From positions 1 to 23,152 of the forward strand of contig JBDHSU010000060.1 in assembly GCA_039808325.1 (NCBI GenBank): a stretch of 23,152 nucleotides of DNA, written 5' to 3'. Below the pieces are notes generated by a model. The model was not told the origin of the DNA. It did no database searches and saw only the letters and a list, made by a program, of their open reading frames with translations. The position numbers were made by a program, and so were the translations under genes. Positions 7,296 to 15,004 of the stretch are shown piece after piece; the first letter of the stretch is position 1; the number at the start of each line of letters is the position of its first letter. The DNA comes from JAFKKS01 sp039808325 (GTDB taxonomy: Bacteria > Pseudomonadota > Alphaproteobacteria > Rhizobiales > Xanthobacteraceae).

Positions 7296-8336
7296 TCATG
7301 ATACCGGAAGCTGTGGCTCCAAAGTGCCGTCGGCACGTCGCCGCAGGAGCCCTGAGGCGAGATCCGTCATGGTCGGCGGCGGCAGCGCGACGAAAGGAAG
7401 CGGCCGCGCGACCTCGATCGCGGCGAGCCCGAGCCGTGCCGTCAGCATGCCGTTGAGCACGCCTTCGCCGAGCCGTGCCGAGAGCTTCGCCGCGAGACCG
7501 TGTCCGAGAACCTGCTGAACCAGGCTGTCGCTTGCCGCCATGCCGCCGGTGACGGCGAGATGGGTAAGCACCATCCGCACCAGCCGGATCATTCCCAGCG
7601 TGCCGGGGCGGCCACCGTAGAGTTCGGCCAATCGGCGGATGAGGCGCATCGCGGTGAAGAGAACGAAAGCCATGTCGACCGCCGCGCGCGGGCTGACGGC
7701 GGTGACGACGGAGACGCGCTTGGCGGCGTCGCTGACCAGGCGCCGGGCTTCGCGATCGAGCGGCGCCATCATCTCGCGCTCCGCCAATCGCACGAGATCG
7801 GCGCCATCGATGATATCGTCGAGATGCGCTTCGAGCGCCGCGCGCCCTCGCGCCTGCCATGGCGACACCCGGCTGAAGGAGATGATCTCCTTGGCGACCG
7901 AGCGCGCTTCGTGGTGGTCGTCCCTGGCGATCGCTTCTGCTGCGCGCTCGCGCAGCTTTTCGACCTCGGTGAGACGCATCAGCCCGCGCGCTTCGCGGAC
8001 AATGATTGCGAGGAATGCAATTGCGGCGGCGCCGGCGAGGGCGGTGCCCGCCCAGCCAAGCCATGGCGTTCGTGCGAACAGGCTTTCCAGCAGCTTGACC
8101 GTGGTGAGACCGGCGGCCATCGCCAAAAGTCCGAGCAGCGCGCAAAAGAGCACCGTCGCCCACGCGAAGTGGCGGCGAAGCGGCGCCAGCGGCAGGGCGC
8201 GTGCGTCCTGATCGTTCTCCGGATTGACGACGACGGCGCGCGGGCTGTGCGCGGCAGCGTCGTTTTCCTGGCGCGCCGCGACAACGACGTCGGGATCGTC
8301 GAGGCGGAACGCCGCGGGCTTACGAGGCTCGTTCAT
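7296..8336 (-). CDS. ycjF: YcjF family (TIGR01620/DUF697) inner-membrane protein
   Basis: This 346-residue protein has a polar N-terminus of about 55 residues, two membrane segments (about 58-83, VLFCALLGLLAMAAG, and about 92-113, AGAAAIAFLAIIV), and a helical C-terminal DUF697 domain. That domain includes VTAVSPRAAVDMAFVLFTAM, LAELYGGRPGTLGMIRL and the hydrophobic/Gly segment LTARLGLAAIEVARPLPF. The order and motifs match the YcjF family that accompanies YcjX. Its start ATG overlaps the ycjX stop in ATGA (8333-8336), so translation is probably coupled. In enterobacteria the pair sits in the phage-shock region; no psp gene is visible here. It likely forms a membrane complex with the YcjX GTPase; molecular function is unknown. 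Confidence 0.92.
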   Translation of the reverse strand: MNEPRKPAAFRLDDPDVVVAARQENDAAAHSPRAVVVNPENDQDARALPLAPLRRHFAWATVLFCALLGLLAMAAGLTTVKLLESLFARTPWLGWAGTALAGAAAIAFLAIIVREARGLMRLTEVEKLRERAAEAIARDDHHEARSVAKEIISFSRVSPWQARGRAALEAHLDDIIDGADLVRLAEREMMAPLDREARRLVSDAAKRVSVVTAVSPRAAVDMAFVLFTAMRLIRRLAELYGGRPGTLGMIRLVRMVLTHLAVTGGMAASDSLVQQVLGHGLAAKLSARLGEGVLNGMLTARLGLAAIEVARPLPFVALPPPTMTDLASGLLRRRADGTLEPQLPVS

Positions 8337-9823
8337 GCCAGCCTGTCTCCGAGCAGGAATTGCAGCGCGCGGTCGAGTCGGATGTGGGGAAGGGTGGCGG
8401 GCACCATGCCGGAGCCGCGGAGCGCGGGCGGCCGGAACCGCAGGAAACGATAATCGGCGTCGGCGCCCGTGGCGTCGGAAAGGCCCTTGAAGCTGGCGTT
8501 CGGGCCGAACAATGCGTCGGCCGAATCCGGAAGGTCGCCGGGGAACATCGCCGTTTCCGTCTTGCCATCGAAGACTTCGCCGCCTGCGTGCTCGCCGGCT
8601 TCCGGCGTGCCGATGATCGACGGCAGCTTCTCGCCGCCGTGCTCGACCATCGCCTCGCGGGTCGCGCGAACGGCCGACAGCGCGATCACATCGACCAGCG
8701 CTCCCCCGAATTTCGCGCGGTCGATCGCGCGCTCGACCATGCGCGAGAGAATCTGCTCCAGCCGGTCATGGCTCGTATGGTGAAGGTGATCTGCCTTCGT
8801 CGCGGCGAAGAGGATGCGGTCGATGCGCGGCCGGAACAGGGCGCTCATCCATGACGAGCGTCCGACACGAAAGCAGTCGAGAATGGAGCCAAGACTCGCC
8901 TGCAGCTCCTGCACGGCCTGCGGCCCGGAATTGAAGGCGGCGAGTGCGTCGATCAGCACGATCTGGCGGTCAAGCCGCGCGAAGTGCTCGCGGAAAAAAG
9001 GGCGCACGACATGGTCTTTGTAGGCTTCGAAGCGGCGCTCCATCATCGCCCAGATCGATTTCGAAGAGGCGCGGCCGCTCCGCGGCGGCTGCAGCGGCGC
9101 GAAGGTGAGCGCGGGCGAGCCTTCGAGGTCGCCAGGCATCAGGAAACGGCCGGGCGGCAGCAGGCTCATGGCCAGCCGCTCGTCGCGGCAAGCGCGCAGA
9201 TATTCGGTGAAGAGTTGCGCCGCGATGCGTGCGTCCTGCTCGTCGGCGGGCTTCTCGGCGCGCAGCGTTGCGAGATGGGCATGCCAGGGCGCGGCTAGCG
9301 CCGCTCGCAAGCTCTCGCGCGAGCGGATGATGGTCTCCGCCGACCACTCCGCGTAGCTTTTGCCGAGCAGCGGCAGATCGAGCAGCCACTCGCCCGGATA
9401 GTCCACGAGGTCGAGCGTCAGGAAGTTTTCGCGCGTCGTGCTGGACGCCGGTTGGTAGGTGATGACGAGGCGAAGCTCGCTGATCCGCCGGGTCGATTGC
9501 GGCCAAGCGCGCTGTTCCAGGAGCGACGCCAGATGCGTTTCATAGTCGAAACGCGGCACGGCGTCGTCCGGCTGTGGCTCGAGCCGCGCCGAGGCGATGC
9601 GCCCCCGCGCCATCGCTTCGAAGACGGGCAGCCGGCCGCCGCGGACCAGATTGTGCACCAGCGCCGTGATGAACACGGTCTTTCCGGCGCGTGAAAGGCC
9701 GGTCACGCCGATCCGCAAGGTCGGATTGATGAGGTCATTGCCGAAGTCCGCAAGCGCGCGCGCCGCGATTCGTGCTTCCTCGGCAACAGATGAGAACGAA
9801 ATCACCGAAAGGGGCCCTGACAT
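8333..9823 (-). CDS. ycjX: YcjX family (DUF463) P-loop GTPase
   Basis: The 496-residue protein is read from the ATG at 9823; a TTG four codons upstream is possible, but neither has a good ribosome site. The P-loop is GLSRAGKT (about residues 42-49), followed by VFITALVHNLVRGG. Switch-type DYPGEWLLDLPLL has the D-x-P-G of GTPases, and TKADHLHH matches the base-recognition T/NKxD. The late region carries family-like segments such as ALSAVRATREA and RFLRFRPP. YcjX proteins are GTPases of uncertain role linked to envelope stress and paired with YcjF, which follows with a 4-base overlap. The upstream neighbour on the same strand is sixA, 186 bases away across palindromic repeats. Confidence 0.94.
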   Translation of the reverse strand: MSGPLSVISFSSVAEEARIAARALADFGNDLINPTLRIGVTGLSRAGKTVFITALVHNLVRGGRLPVFEAMARGRIASARLEPQPDDAVPRFDYETHLASLLEQRAWPQSTRRISELRLVITYQPASSTTRENFLTLDLVDYPGEWLLDLPLLGKSYAEWSAETIIRSRESLRAALAAPWHAHLATLRAEKPADEQDARIAAQLFTEYLRACRDERLAMSLLPPGRFLMPGDLEGSPALTFAPLQPPRSGRASSKSIWAMMERRFEAYKDHVVRPFFREHFARLDRQIVLIDALAAFNSGPQAVQELQASLGSILDCFRVGRSSWMSALFRPRIDRILFAATKADHLHHTSHDRLEQILSRMVERAIDRAKFGGALVDVIALSAVRATREAMVEHGGEKLPSIIGTPEAGEHAGGEVFDGKTETAMFPGDLPDSADALFGPNASFKGLSDATGADADYRFLRFRPPALRGSGMVPATLPHIRLDRALQFLLGDRLA

Positions 9824-9888
9824 TTCCAGCGACAAGAAATAGCGATCCAGGGAGCGTTCCGCCAGCAGCGGATCAGTTCGCTGGTATG

Positions 9889-9940
9889 GGGCGATCCCTC
9901 GTCTTGAGGAGGCGCAAGGCGCCGCTTCGATGGATGGCCC
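9889..9940. repeat. REP-like palindromic element, copy A
   Basis: It contains ATCCCTCGTCTTGAGGAGGC, a GGCGC-AAG-GCGCC hairpin and CGCTTCGATGGATGG. This follows the pattern CCCTCATCCTGAGGAGC...TCGAAGGATGG of short repeats that I recall as abundant in Bradyrhizobium-like genomes. It sits between ycjX and sixA, in opposite orientation to copy B. Confidence 0.55.
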
Positions 9941-9953
9941 AAAACTCGGACGC

Positions 9954-10009
9954 GATCCTTCGAGGCGCCGTTTCTCTCGAAACGGCTCTTTAGGATAAGG
10001 GCCACAGGA
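9954..10009. repeat. REP-like palindromic element, copy B (inverted relative to copy A)
   Basis: It begins ATCCTTCGAGGCGCCG and ends CTTTAGGATAAGGGCC, the reverse orientation of copy A. Its centre is a perfect 7-base stem (9968-9974 ccgtttc with 9979-9985 gaaacgg, loop tctc). It abuts the sixA stop codon and may act as a 3' mRNA stabiliser or terminator for the sixA transcript. Confidence 0.55.
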
Positions 10010-10537
10010 TCATTCCGCGCAAGCGCGCAACGAGCGTGGCGTGACGAAACGGTCGAGCCGCCCGCCGTGCGGCGCGATGTCGCTCCAGCGATCCACCCGA
10101 AAATCGATGACCGCCAGCGCCGCCGTCGGGAATTTTTCAATGAGCGCGAGGCGCGCGTCGGCGTCGCCCCCGCCGATCAGAAGCTGAGCCAGCTCCTGTA
10201 GGCCCGGATTGTGGCCGACGAGAAGAAGGGAGTGCACGCCGGCGGGCGTTTCGCGAACCACGGCGAGAAGCGTCGCGGTGCTGGCCTCGTAAATTCGCTC
10301 GTCATAAACTGTCTCGATGGTGTCGTGGAAAGCCGGGGCGGCAAGCTCCCAGGTCTGGCGCGTTCGCCGCGCGGTCGAGACCTTGGCCGCATCGGGGGGG
10401 AGCCCATGCTGCGCCATATAGGCGCCGATGATCGGAGCCGCTTCCTGCCCACGTGCGGCCAGAGTCCTGTCGCGGTCTGGCGCTCCGTTCCTGGACCAAT
10501 CGGATTTTGCATGGCGCAATAGCATCAATCGGCGCAA
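10010..10537 (-). CDS. sixA: SixA-type histidine phosphatase
   Basis: This 175-residue protein belongs to the histidine phosphatase superfamily. The catalytic N-terminal motif is LLRHAKS (His about 9), and the second His is in LLLVGHNPGL. Further SixA-like segments are DRTLAARGQEAAP, STARRTRQTWEL and DERIYEAS. I take the TTG at 10537 as start: GGAG stands 6 bases before it, and the resulting N-terminus MRRLMLLRHAKSDW is as in relatives; an ATG four codons downstream has no ribosome site. SixA removes phosphate from phosphohistidine on signalling or PTS/NPr-type proteins; the target here is unknown. It is followed by ycjX and ycjF on the same strand after a repeat-filled gap, so cotranscription is uncertain. 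Confidence 0.92.
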   Translation of the reverse strand: MRRLMLLRHAKSDWSRNGAPDRDRTLAARGQEAAPIIGAYMAQHGLPPDAAKVSTARRTRQTWELAAPAFHDTIETVYDERIYEASTATLLAVVRETPAGVHSLLLVGHNPGLQELAQLLIGGGDADARLALIEKFPTAALAVIDFRVDRWSDIAPHGGRLDRFVTPRSLRACAE

Positions 10538-10711
10538 AACGTTCTCCAGAGTGGGGTCAGGCGTGGCGGCGAATTCGCGCGATGATGCGCGATAGCACGA
10601 AGAGAAGAAACAGGTCGGAACTCACTCCGATTTTTCATCGAAACGGACCCGTCGGCCAGATCCGATACGTAAGCACGCGGGCTGCCCCGCTGGCGGATGC
10701 CGTAGCGAGAA

Positions 10712-10737
10712 GGAACGCCGGGAGCCGCGCCGGCGTT
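10712..10737 (+). promoter_or_regulatory. Possible EcfG-type promoter (GGAAC-N17-CGTT) within an inverted repeat
   Basis: GGAAC (10712-10716) and CGTT (10734-10737) are 17 bases apart, within the EcfG consensus. It is upstream of the FAD oxidoreductase, about 98 bases before the start codon. The same bases form an inverted repeat (aacgccgg 10714-10721 with ccggcgtt 10730-10737), so the match may be structural or due to chance in GC-rich DNA. Confidence 0.45.
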
Positions 10738-10834
10738 GACCTTGTTTGAAGCCGGCATTTGTTCCGCCGTCATGTTCGCGGTATTTCATTGGCGACAGTG
10801 TGGTGTGGGGCGGGTTTTGCGGCCCGGGGCGTCG

Positions 10835-12544
10835 ATGAGTGCGTTTGCAGTCGAGGAAGCGGAAGTCGAGAAGCGGGCGGTGTCCACGCATTTTGGCTTG
10901 CCGACCCTGACGGGCGATATTGACGTCGACGTGTGTATTGTCGGGGGTGGGATCGCGGGTTTGACCGCGGCGCTCAGCCTGGCGCGGTCCGGCCGTCAGG
11001 TGGCCGTACTCGAGGCAAGGCGGATCGGGGCCGGGGCTTCGGCCTGCAATGCCGGCGTCGTGCTTCCAGGCTTTGCCGAGAGCTTGGATCGTATTGCGGA
11101 GCGCGTCGGGTTGCCGAGCGCCAAGGCGCTGTGGTCGCTGTCGCTCGAAGGCGTGCAAGCGATCCGCGATAATTTGCCGCTGGAGGCAAGCCTGGAGCCC
11201 GGCCATCTGGCGGTTCGACGGCGCAACGAGCCCGCCAAACTGCGAGCCCGCGCCGAATGGCTGCGCGAGACGTTCGGTGCCGACGTCGAGTTCTGGTCGG
11301 CGGAAGAGGTGCGTGCGGCCTTGCCGAGCCCGACTTATTTTCAGGCCATGCGCTTTCCCGAAGCGCTCAATATCGTTCCGGAAAAATATCTGCGCGCGCT
11401 GGCGGATGCGGCGCAAGCGGCCGGCGTCCGTATCTTCGAAGGCACGCCCGCGCTCGGTATCGATGCCGAAGGCGTCCGTAAACATGTCGATACGGCCATG
11501 GCGCGCGTGAGGGCCGGCGACATCGTGCTCACCGCCGGCGCGCATCTCGGCAGCGTGATGCCACGCGTCGCGCGCGCCGCACTTACGCTTGAGGTCGGCT
11601 TGATCGAGACGGCGACGTTGCCCGACCAAGCCCAGGCCGCCGTTCGCTTTCACGGATCGGTCGGAGAGACCGGATCCTATCACCGCTTTGCCGGCGGCAA
11701 GCTGCTGTGGAGCGGCGCGGCGACGACGCGCAATACCAATACGCAGGCACTGGCGCGCCGCCTGCGCGCCGACGTCGGGCAGACGTATCCGTTGCTTCGC
11801 CATATCGAAATCGAGCGTGCGGTATCGGCCACGGTCGCGACCACCGTGCATCAGATGCCGCAAATCGGCGAACTGCTTCCGGGCGTATGGCTCGGCGCGG
11901 GCCTCGGCCGCAGGGGACTGGCGACGGCGGCAATGACGGGCCTTGTCATTGCCCGTGCGATTGCCGCCGGCGACGATCGTTGGCGCCTGTTCGCGCCGTT
12001 CGGCCTTGTCTCGTCGGGAGGGCGCACCGGTCGCGCCCTGGCGGAGGCGGCGTTAAGAGCGCGGCGCGCGGCGACATATCTGCAAAATTTCGTGGCGCGC
12101 TATCGCGCGCCGGCGCCGCAACCCCCGCCGACGCCGGTTGTCGCCGCCTCCGTGAAGGAGGAAGAGGATCGTGTGATCGCGCGCGAAGCCGAGCGGAGTT
12201 GGCTCGAAACATCGGTTGTGCCGCAGCCGGAAGCGCCGGTCGTCGCGTCGCCGTCCGAGCCTCCGGCTGAAATCATTTCCGTCGCGGGCGAACCTCCCGT
12301 CGCGGAATCCAAGCCAAAGGCGCCGGCGACGAAGCGCAAGAAGGCCGCCGCACCGCGCAAGCGGGCGCCACGCGCCGCCAAGGTGCCGCCGCCCGCGGAC
12401 GTGATCGCGGTGTCGCGAAAGCCGGGGCGGAAACACCCGGCAAAGCAGGCGGCATCGGGCCGCCGGGGCGCGGCGAAGAAAAAACGGCCCGCCGCCGTGC
12501 CCGCGGATGCGCCGCCCCCAGTTGTACCGGAGCAACTGACCTGA
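10835..12544 (+). CDS. FAD-dependent oxidoreductase (DAO/OrdL-like) with Lys/Ala/Pro-rich C-terminal tail
   Basis: I start this 569-residue protein at the ATG at 10835 (MSAFAVEEAEV); ATGs upstream to 10736 remain in frame but add non-family sequence. A Rossmann FAD-binding motif lies in VDVCIVGGGIAGLTAALSLA (about residues 29-48), followed by VAVLEARRIGAGASACNAG, typical of the DAO/gamma-glutamylputrescine oxidase-like family. The C-terminal FAD contact is GVWLGAGLGRRGLATAAMTG (about residue 350). After about residue 425 the fold ends and a roughly 145-residue extension follows: first Pro/Glu-rich, then strongly basic with KRKKAAAPRKRAPRAAK and related repeats, like histone H1 or H-NS-like tails. 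The family oxidises amines or amino acids with FAD; the substrate here is unknown. It converges with the MoxR gene, with only 12 bases between the stops. Confidence 0.88.
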   Translation: MSAFAVEEAEVEKRAVSTHFGLPTLTGDIDVDVCIVGGGIAGLTAALSLARSGRQVAVLEARRIGAGASACNAGVVLPGFAESLDRIAERVGLPSAKALWSLSLEGVQAIRDNLPLEASLEPGHLAVRRRNEPAKLRARAEWLRETFGADVEFWSAEEVRAALPSPTYFQAMRFPEALNIVPEKYLRALADAAQAAGVRIFEGTPALGIDAEGVRKHVDTAMARVRAGDIVLTAGAHLGSVMPRVARAALTLEVGLIETATLPDQAQAAVRFHGSVGETGSYHRFAGGKLLWSGAATTRNTNTQALARRLRADVGQTYPLLRHIEIERAVSATVATTVHQMPQIGELLPGVWLGAGLGRRGLATAAMTGLVIARAIAAGDDRWRLFAPFGLVSSGGRTGRALAEAALRARRAATYLQNFVARYRAPAPQPPPTPVVAASVKEEEDRVIAREAERSWLETSVVPQPEAPVVASPSEPPAEIISVAGEPPVAESKPKAPATKRKKAAAPRKRAPRAAKVPPPADVIAVSRKPGRKHPAKQAASGRRGAAKKKRPAAVPADAPPPVVPEQLT

Positions 12545-12556
12545 ACGAGAGCGGGC

Positions 12557-13402
12557 TCAGCGGCCTTCGCGCCGGGTCATGAACGCCAGGCGCTCGAACA
12601 GGTGCACGTCCTGTTCGTTCTTGAGAAGCGCGCCGTGCAGCGGCGGGATCAGCTTTTTCGGGTCGCGCTCGCGGAGCGTTTCCGGGCCGATATCCTCGAC
12701 CATCAGGAGCTTGAGCCAGTCGAGAAGCTCCGATGTCGACGGCTTCTTCTTCATCCCCGGCACCTCACGGATTTCGTAGAACAGGCGCAGCGCTTCGCTG
12801 ACCAGCCGTTGCTTGATGCCGGGGAAATGCACGTCGATGATGGCGCGCATCGTCTCGTCGTCGGGAAAGCGGATGTAGTGGAAGAAGCAGCGGCGCAGGA
12901 ACGCGTCCGGTAGCTCCTTCTCGTTGTTCGACGTGATGATGACGACCGGCCGCTGCGCGGCGCGCACGGTCTCGCCGGTCTCGTAGACATGGAATTCCAT
13001 CCGGTCGAGTTCGAGCAGCAGGTCGTTCGGGAACTCGATGTCCGCCTTGTCGATCTCGTCGATCAGAAGAACCGGCCGTTGCGGGTGTGCGAATGCGTCC
13101 CACAACTTGCCGCGCTTGATGTAGTTGCGGATGTCCTTGACGCGCTCGTCGCCGAGCTGGCTGTCGCGCAGCCGTGTCACCGCGTCGTATTCGTAGAGGC
13201 CTTGCTGCGCTTTGGTCGTGGACTTCACATGCCATTCCAAAAGCGGCACGCCGAGGGACTTGGCGATCTCGGCGGCCAGCACCGTCTTGCCGGTCCCGGG
13301 CTCGCCCTTCACCAGCAGCGGCCGCTCGAGGGTGATGGCGGCGTTGACGGCGACCTTGAGGTCGTCGGTCGCGACATAGGCGGAAGTTCCTTCAAAACGC
13401 AT
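12557..13402 (-). CDS. MoxR-family AAA+ ATPase
   Basis: The 281-residue protein starts at the ATG at 13402, preceded by GAAAGG at 6 bases; the frame extends upstream without family-like sequence. The Walker A motif is GEPGTGKT (33-40), Walker B is VLLIDEIDKAD (about 111-121), sensor 1 is VIITSNNEKELPDAF (about 154-168) and an arginine-finger candidate follows in LRRC. The C-terminal lid includes STSELLDWLKLL. These are the hallmarks of MoxR ATPases, which drive assembly or metal insertion together with a VWA protein. The VWA partner is at 4397-5572, not adjacent as in many relatives. The gene diverges from msrA, with 259 bases between the starts. Confidence 0.94.
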   Translation of the reverse strand: MRFEGTSAYVATDDLKVAVNAAITLERPLLVKGEPGTGKTVLAAEIAKSLGVPLLEWHVKSTTKAQQGLYEYDAVTRLRDSQLGDERVKDIRNYIKRGKLWDAFAHPQRPVLLIDEIDKADIEFPNDLLLELDRMEFHVYETGETVRAAQRPVVIITSNNEKELPDAFLRRCFFHYIRFPDDETMRAIIDVHFPGIKQRLVSEALRLFYEIREVPGMKKKPSTSELLDWLKLLMVEDIGPETLRERDPKKLIPPLHGALLKNEQDVHLFERLAFMTRREGR

Positions 13403-13528
13403 CGCGCGCCTTTCTTTGCGGCATCGGGCGGTGATGCCGTGCGCGGCGGGGCGGCTGCGCAGAGGGAAGGTGGGGTGGGTAGGGACGCTGCCCAGCGCGC
13501 CCGCCGCCATCCCTAAGTCAAGGAACGC

Positions 13529-13570
13529 AGCTTCGGCAAGCCGAGGCGGGGCCGCGAGCCTTCCGAAGCT
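13529..13570. repeat. Inverted repeat in the moxR/msrA divergent region
   Basis: The 8-base arms agcttcgg (13529-13536) and ccgaagct (13563-13570) pair perfectly; an inner aag/ctt can extend the stem with a one-base bulge. It lies between the divergent moxR and msrA starts, a suitable place for a shared operator or a hairpin leader. The remainder of 13403-13661 shows no further clear element. Confidence 0.35.
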
Positions 13571-13661
13571 CGCAAGAACGTGAATGTGAGCTTGTAACCC
13601 GAGACGGGGTCGATACGTATCATGGGCATCGATCTTGTATGTTTGCCGGCAAGGAGACGCG

Positions 13662-14279
13662 ATGCGGCCCATCTGGCTAGGTTTGGCGGCTTTTGTGTTG
13701 GCCGCGACGGCGGTGTCGGCGCAGACGGCGACGCCCGCGAAAAAAGAGGCGAGCGCCATTTTTGCGGGCGGCTGCTTCTGGTGTGTCGAATCCGATTTCG
13801 ACAAGGTGAAGGGCGTGATCAGCACCACGTCCGGCTACACGGGCGGGCACGTCGCCAATCCGACTTATCACCAAGTCTCGGCCGGCGGCACCGGCCACGC
13901 CGAAGCAGTGAAGGTGATCTACGATCCCGCGCAGGTGAGCTACGAGAAGCTGCTGCAGGTGTTTTGGCACAATATCGATCCGCTCGCGAAGGACAGGCAG
14001 TTCTGCGACAGCGGCGACCAGTACCGGTCCGCTATTTTCGTCCAGGGCGCCGAGCAGCGACGTCTCGCCGAGGCGTCGAAGAAGACCATCGAAGAGTCGG
14101 GGCGCTTCAAATCGCCGATCCAGACGCAGATCGTCGACGCGGGGCCGTTCTATCCGGCCGAGGACTATCACCAGGATTTCTATTTGAAGAACCCGACCAA
14201 GTATAAATTCTACCGATGGAACTGCGGGCGCGATCAGCGGCTGCAAGAATTGTGGGGCAAAGACCGCGGAGAAGGATAG
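13662..14279 (+). CDS. msrA: Peptide-methionine (S)-S-oxide reductase MsrA, exported
   Basis: The ATG at 13662 is chosen because AAGGAG stands 5 bases before it and a signal peptide follows (MRPIWLGLAAFVLAATAVSA, cleavage likely after Ala 20). The product has 205 residues. The catalytic motif is GGCFWC, with Cys38 as nucleophile; C115 (RQFCDSGDQYRS) and C188 (YRWNCGRDQR) are further Cys, and C188 near the C-terminus is the likely resolving one. SGYTGG, GTGHAEAV and PAEDYHQDF are family segments. It reduces S-methionine sulfoxide in proteins and probably acts in the periplasm. msrB follows after 3 bases, so the two form an operon covering both sulfoxide stereoisomers. The role in protecting envelope or flagellar proteins is inference. 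Confidence 0.95.
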   Translation: MRPIWLGLAAFVLAATAVSAQTATPAKKEASAIFAGGCFWCVESDFDKVKGVISTTSGYTGGHVANPTYHQVSAGGTGHAEAVKVIYDPAQVSYEKLLQVFWHNIDPLAKDRQFCDSGDQYRSAIFVQGAEQRRLAEASKKTIEESGRFKSPIQTQIVDAGPFYPAEDYHQDFYLKNPTKYKFYRWNCGRDQRLQELWGKDRGEG

Positions 14280-14282
14280 GCC

Positions 14283-14786
14283 ATGATGACAAGACGCATC
14301 GTTCTCGGATCGGCCGCCGTGCTCGCCGGTATCGGCGCCTTGCGATGGGGCTCGGCCGGCGCCTCGACGGAAGCCAAGGAGGCATTTCCGGTGACCAAGA
14401 CAGACGACGAGTGGCGCACGCAACTGACCAAGGAACAGTACGAGGTCCTGCGCAAGCATGGTACGGAGCGTGCCGGGACGAGTCCGCTCAACTTCGAGAA
14501 GCGCAAGGGCCTCTTCTCTTGCGCCGGGTGCGGCGCGGCGCTGTTCTCGTCCGACACGAAATTCGAAAGCGGAACGGGCTGGCCGAGCTTCTATAAGCCG
14601 TTGCCGGACGCCATCGGCACGACGACCGACAAGTCTTACTTCATGACGCGCACGGAAGTGCATTGCGCGCGTTGCGGCGGCCATCTCGGCCACGTGTTCG
14701 AAGACGGACCGAAGCCGACGGGACTGCGCTATTGCATGAACGGCGTGGCGATGACGTTCAAGCCGGAAGGCGTTGCCGCCGGCTGA
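14283..14786 (+). CDS. msrB: Peptide-methionine (R)-S-oxide reductase MsrB, exported
   Basis: The 167-residue protein starts at 14283 with GAGAAGGA upstream. The N-terminus MMTRRIVLGSAAVLAG has twin Arg followed by a hydrophobic run, so Tat export is possible. The zinc site is C80-A-G-C83 and C128-A-R-C131; the catalytic Cys is C151 in RYCMNGVAM, a variant of the usual RYC-(I/V)-N-S. GTGWPSFY and GHLGHVFEDGP are family motifs. These are the only five Cys residues, so after the four zinc ligands and the nucleophile no resolving Cys remains; the oxidised enzyme must be reduced directly by an external donor. It completes the MsrA/MsrB pair by acting on the R-sulfoxide. A probable terminator follows at 14794. 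Confidence 0.95.
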   Translation: MMTRRIVLGSAAVLAGIGALRWGSAGASTEAKEAFPVTKTDDEWRTQLTKEQYEVLRKHGTERAGTSPLNFEKRKGLFSCAGCGAALFSSDTKFESGTGWPSFYKPLPDAIGTTTDKSYFMTRTEVHCARCGGHLGHVFEDGPKPTGLRYCMNGVAMTFKPEGVAAG

Positions 14787-14793
14787 TGTGTAA

Positions 14794-14837
14794 CCCGGTG
14801 CTTCGGGTCGGCCGGAGCGCCGGGCTGGGAAGTTTTT
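14794..14837 (+). terminator. Probable terminator after msrB
   Basis: The arms 14794-14806 and 14812-14824 pair over 13 positions with two G-T wobbles and a 5-base loop. Five T follow at 14833-14837, 8 bases after the stem, farther than ideal. It starts 8 bases after the msrB stop. Confidence 0.5.
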
Positions 14838-14926
14838 GCCGCGAGGCGGCATAAAAAGCCGGGCGTTTCTGCCGGCTGGTCTTATCGCTTCATTCTAACT
14901 CGTTGAAATAATTGGCACCCGCGACG

Positions 14927-14942
14927 TGGCACGGCGGTTGCC
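14927..14942 (+). promoter_or_regulatory. Sigma-54 (RpoN) promoter upstream of flgE
   Basis: TGGCAC-GGCGG-TTGCC at 14927-14942 matches the consensus TGGCAC-N5-TTGC: the -24 GG (14928-14929) and -12 GC (14940-14941) are separated by 10 bases. The expected transcript start is near 14953, about 50 bases before the flgE ATG. Sigma-54 control by a FlbD-type activator is known for hook genes in Caulobacter and some Bradyrhizobium flagella. Confidence 0.78.
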
Positions 14943-15004
14943 ACGGCCTGCCCGGATCCATGCGCGCGTCGCTCGAGACGCGCATGACGATGCGGGAGAA
15001 AGTA

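Noticed and set aside
13525..13550. GGAAC in the moxR/msrA gap as an EcfG promoter
   Set aside because: No CGTT occurs 16-17 bases downstream.
14833..14863. TTTTTGCCGC-GAG-GCGGCATAAAAA as a plus-strand terminator
   Set aside because: The T-run precedes the hairpin on the plus strand and A residues follow it; the stem of 5 pairs is short.
14913..14929. A first TGGCAC upstream of flgE as a sigma-54 site
   Set aside because: No TTGC follows at the correct spacing; the TGGCAC at 14927 has it.
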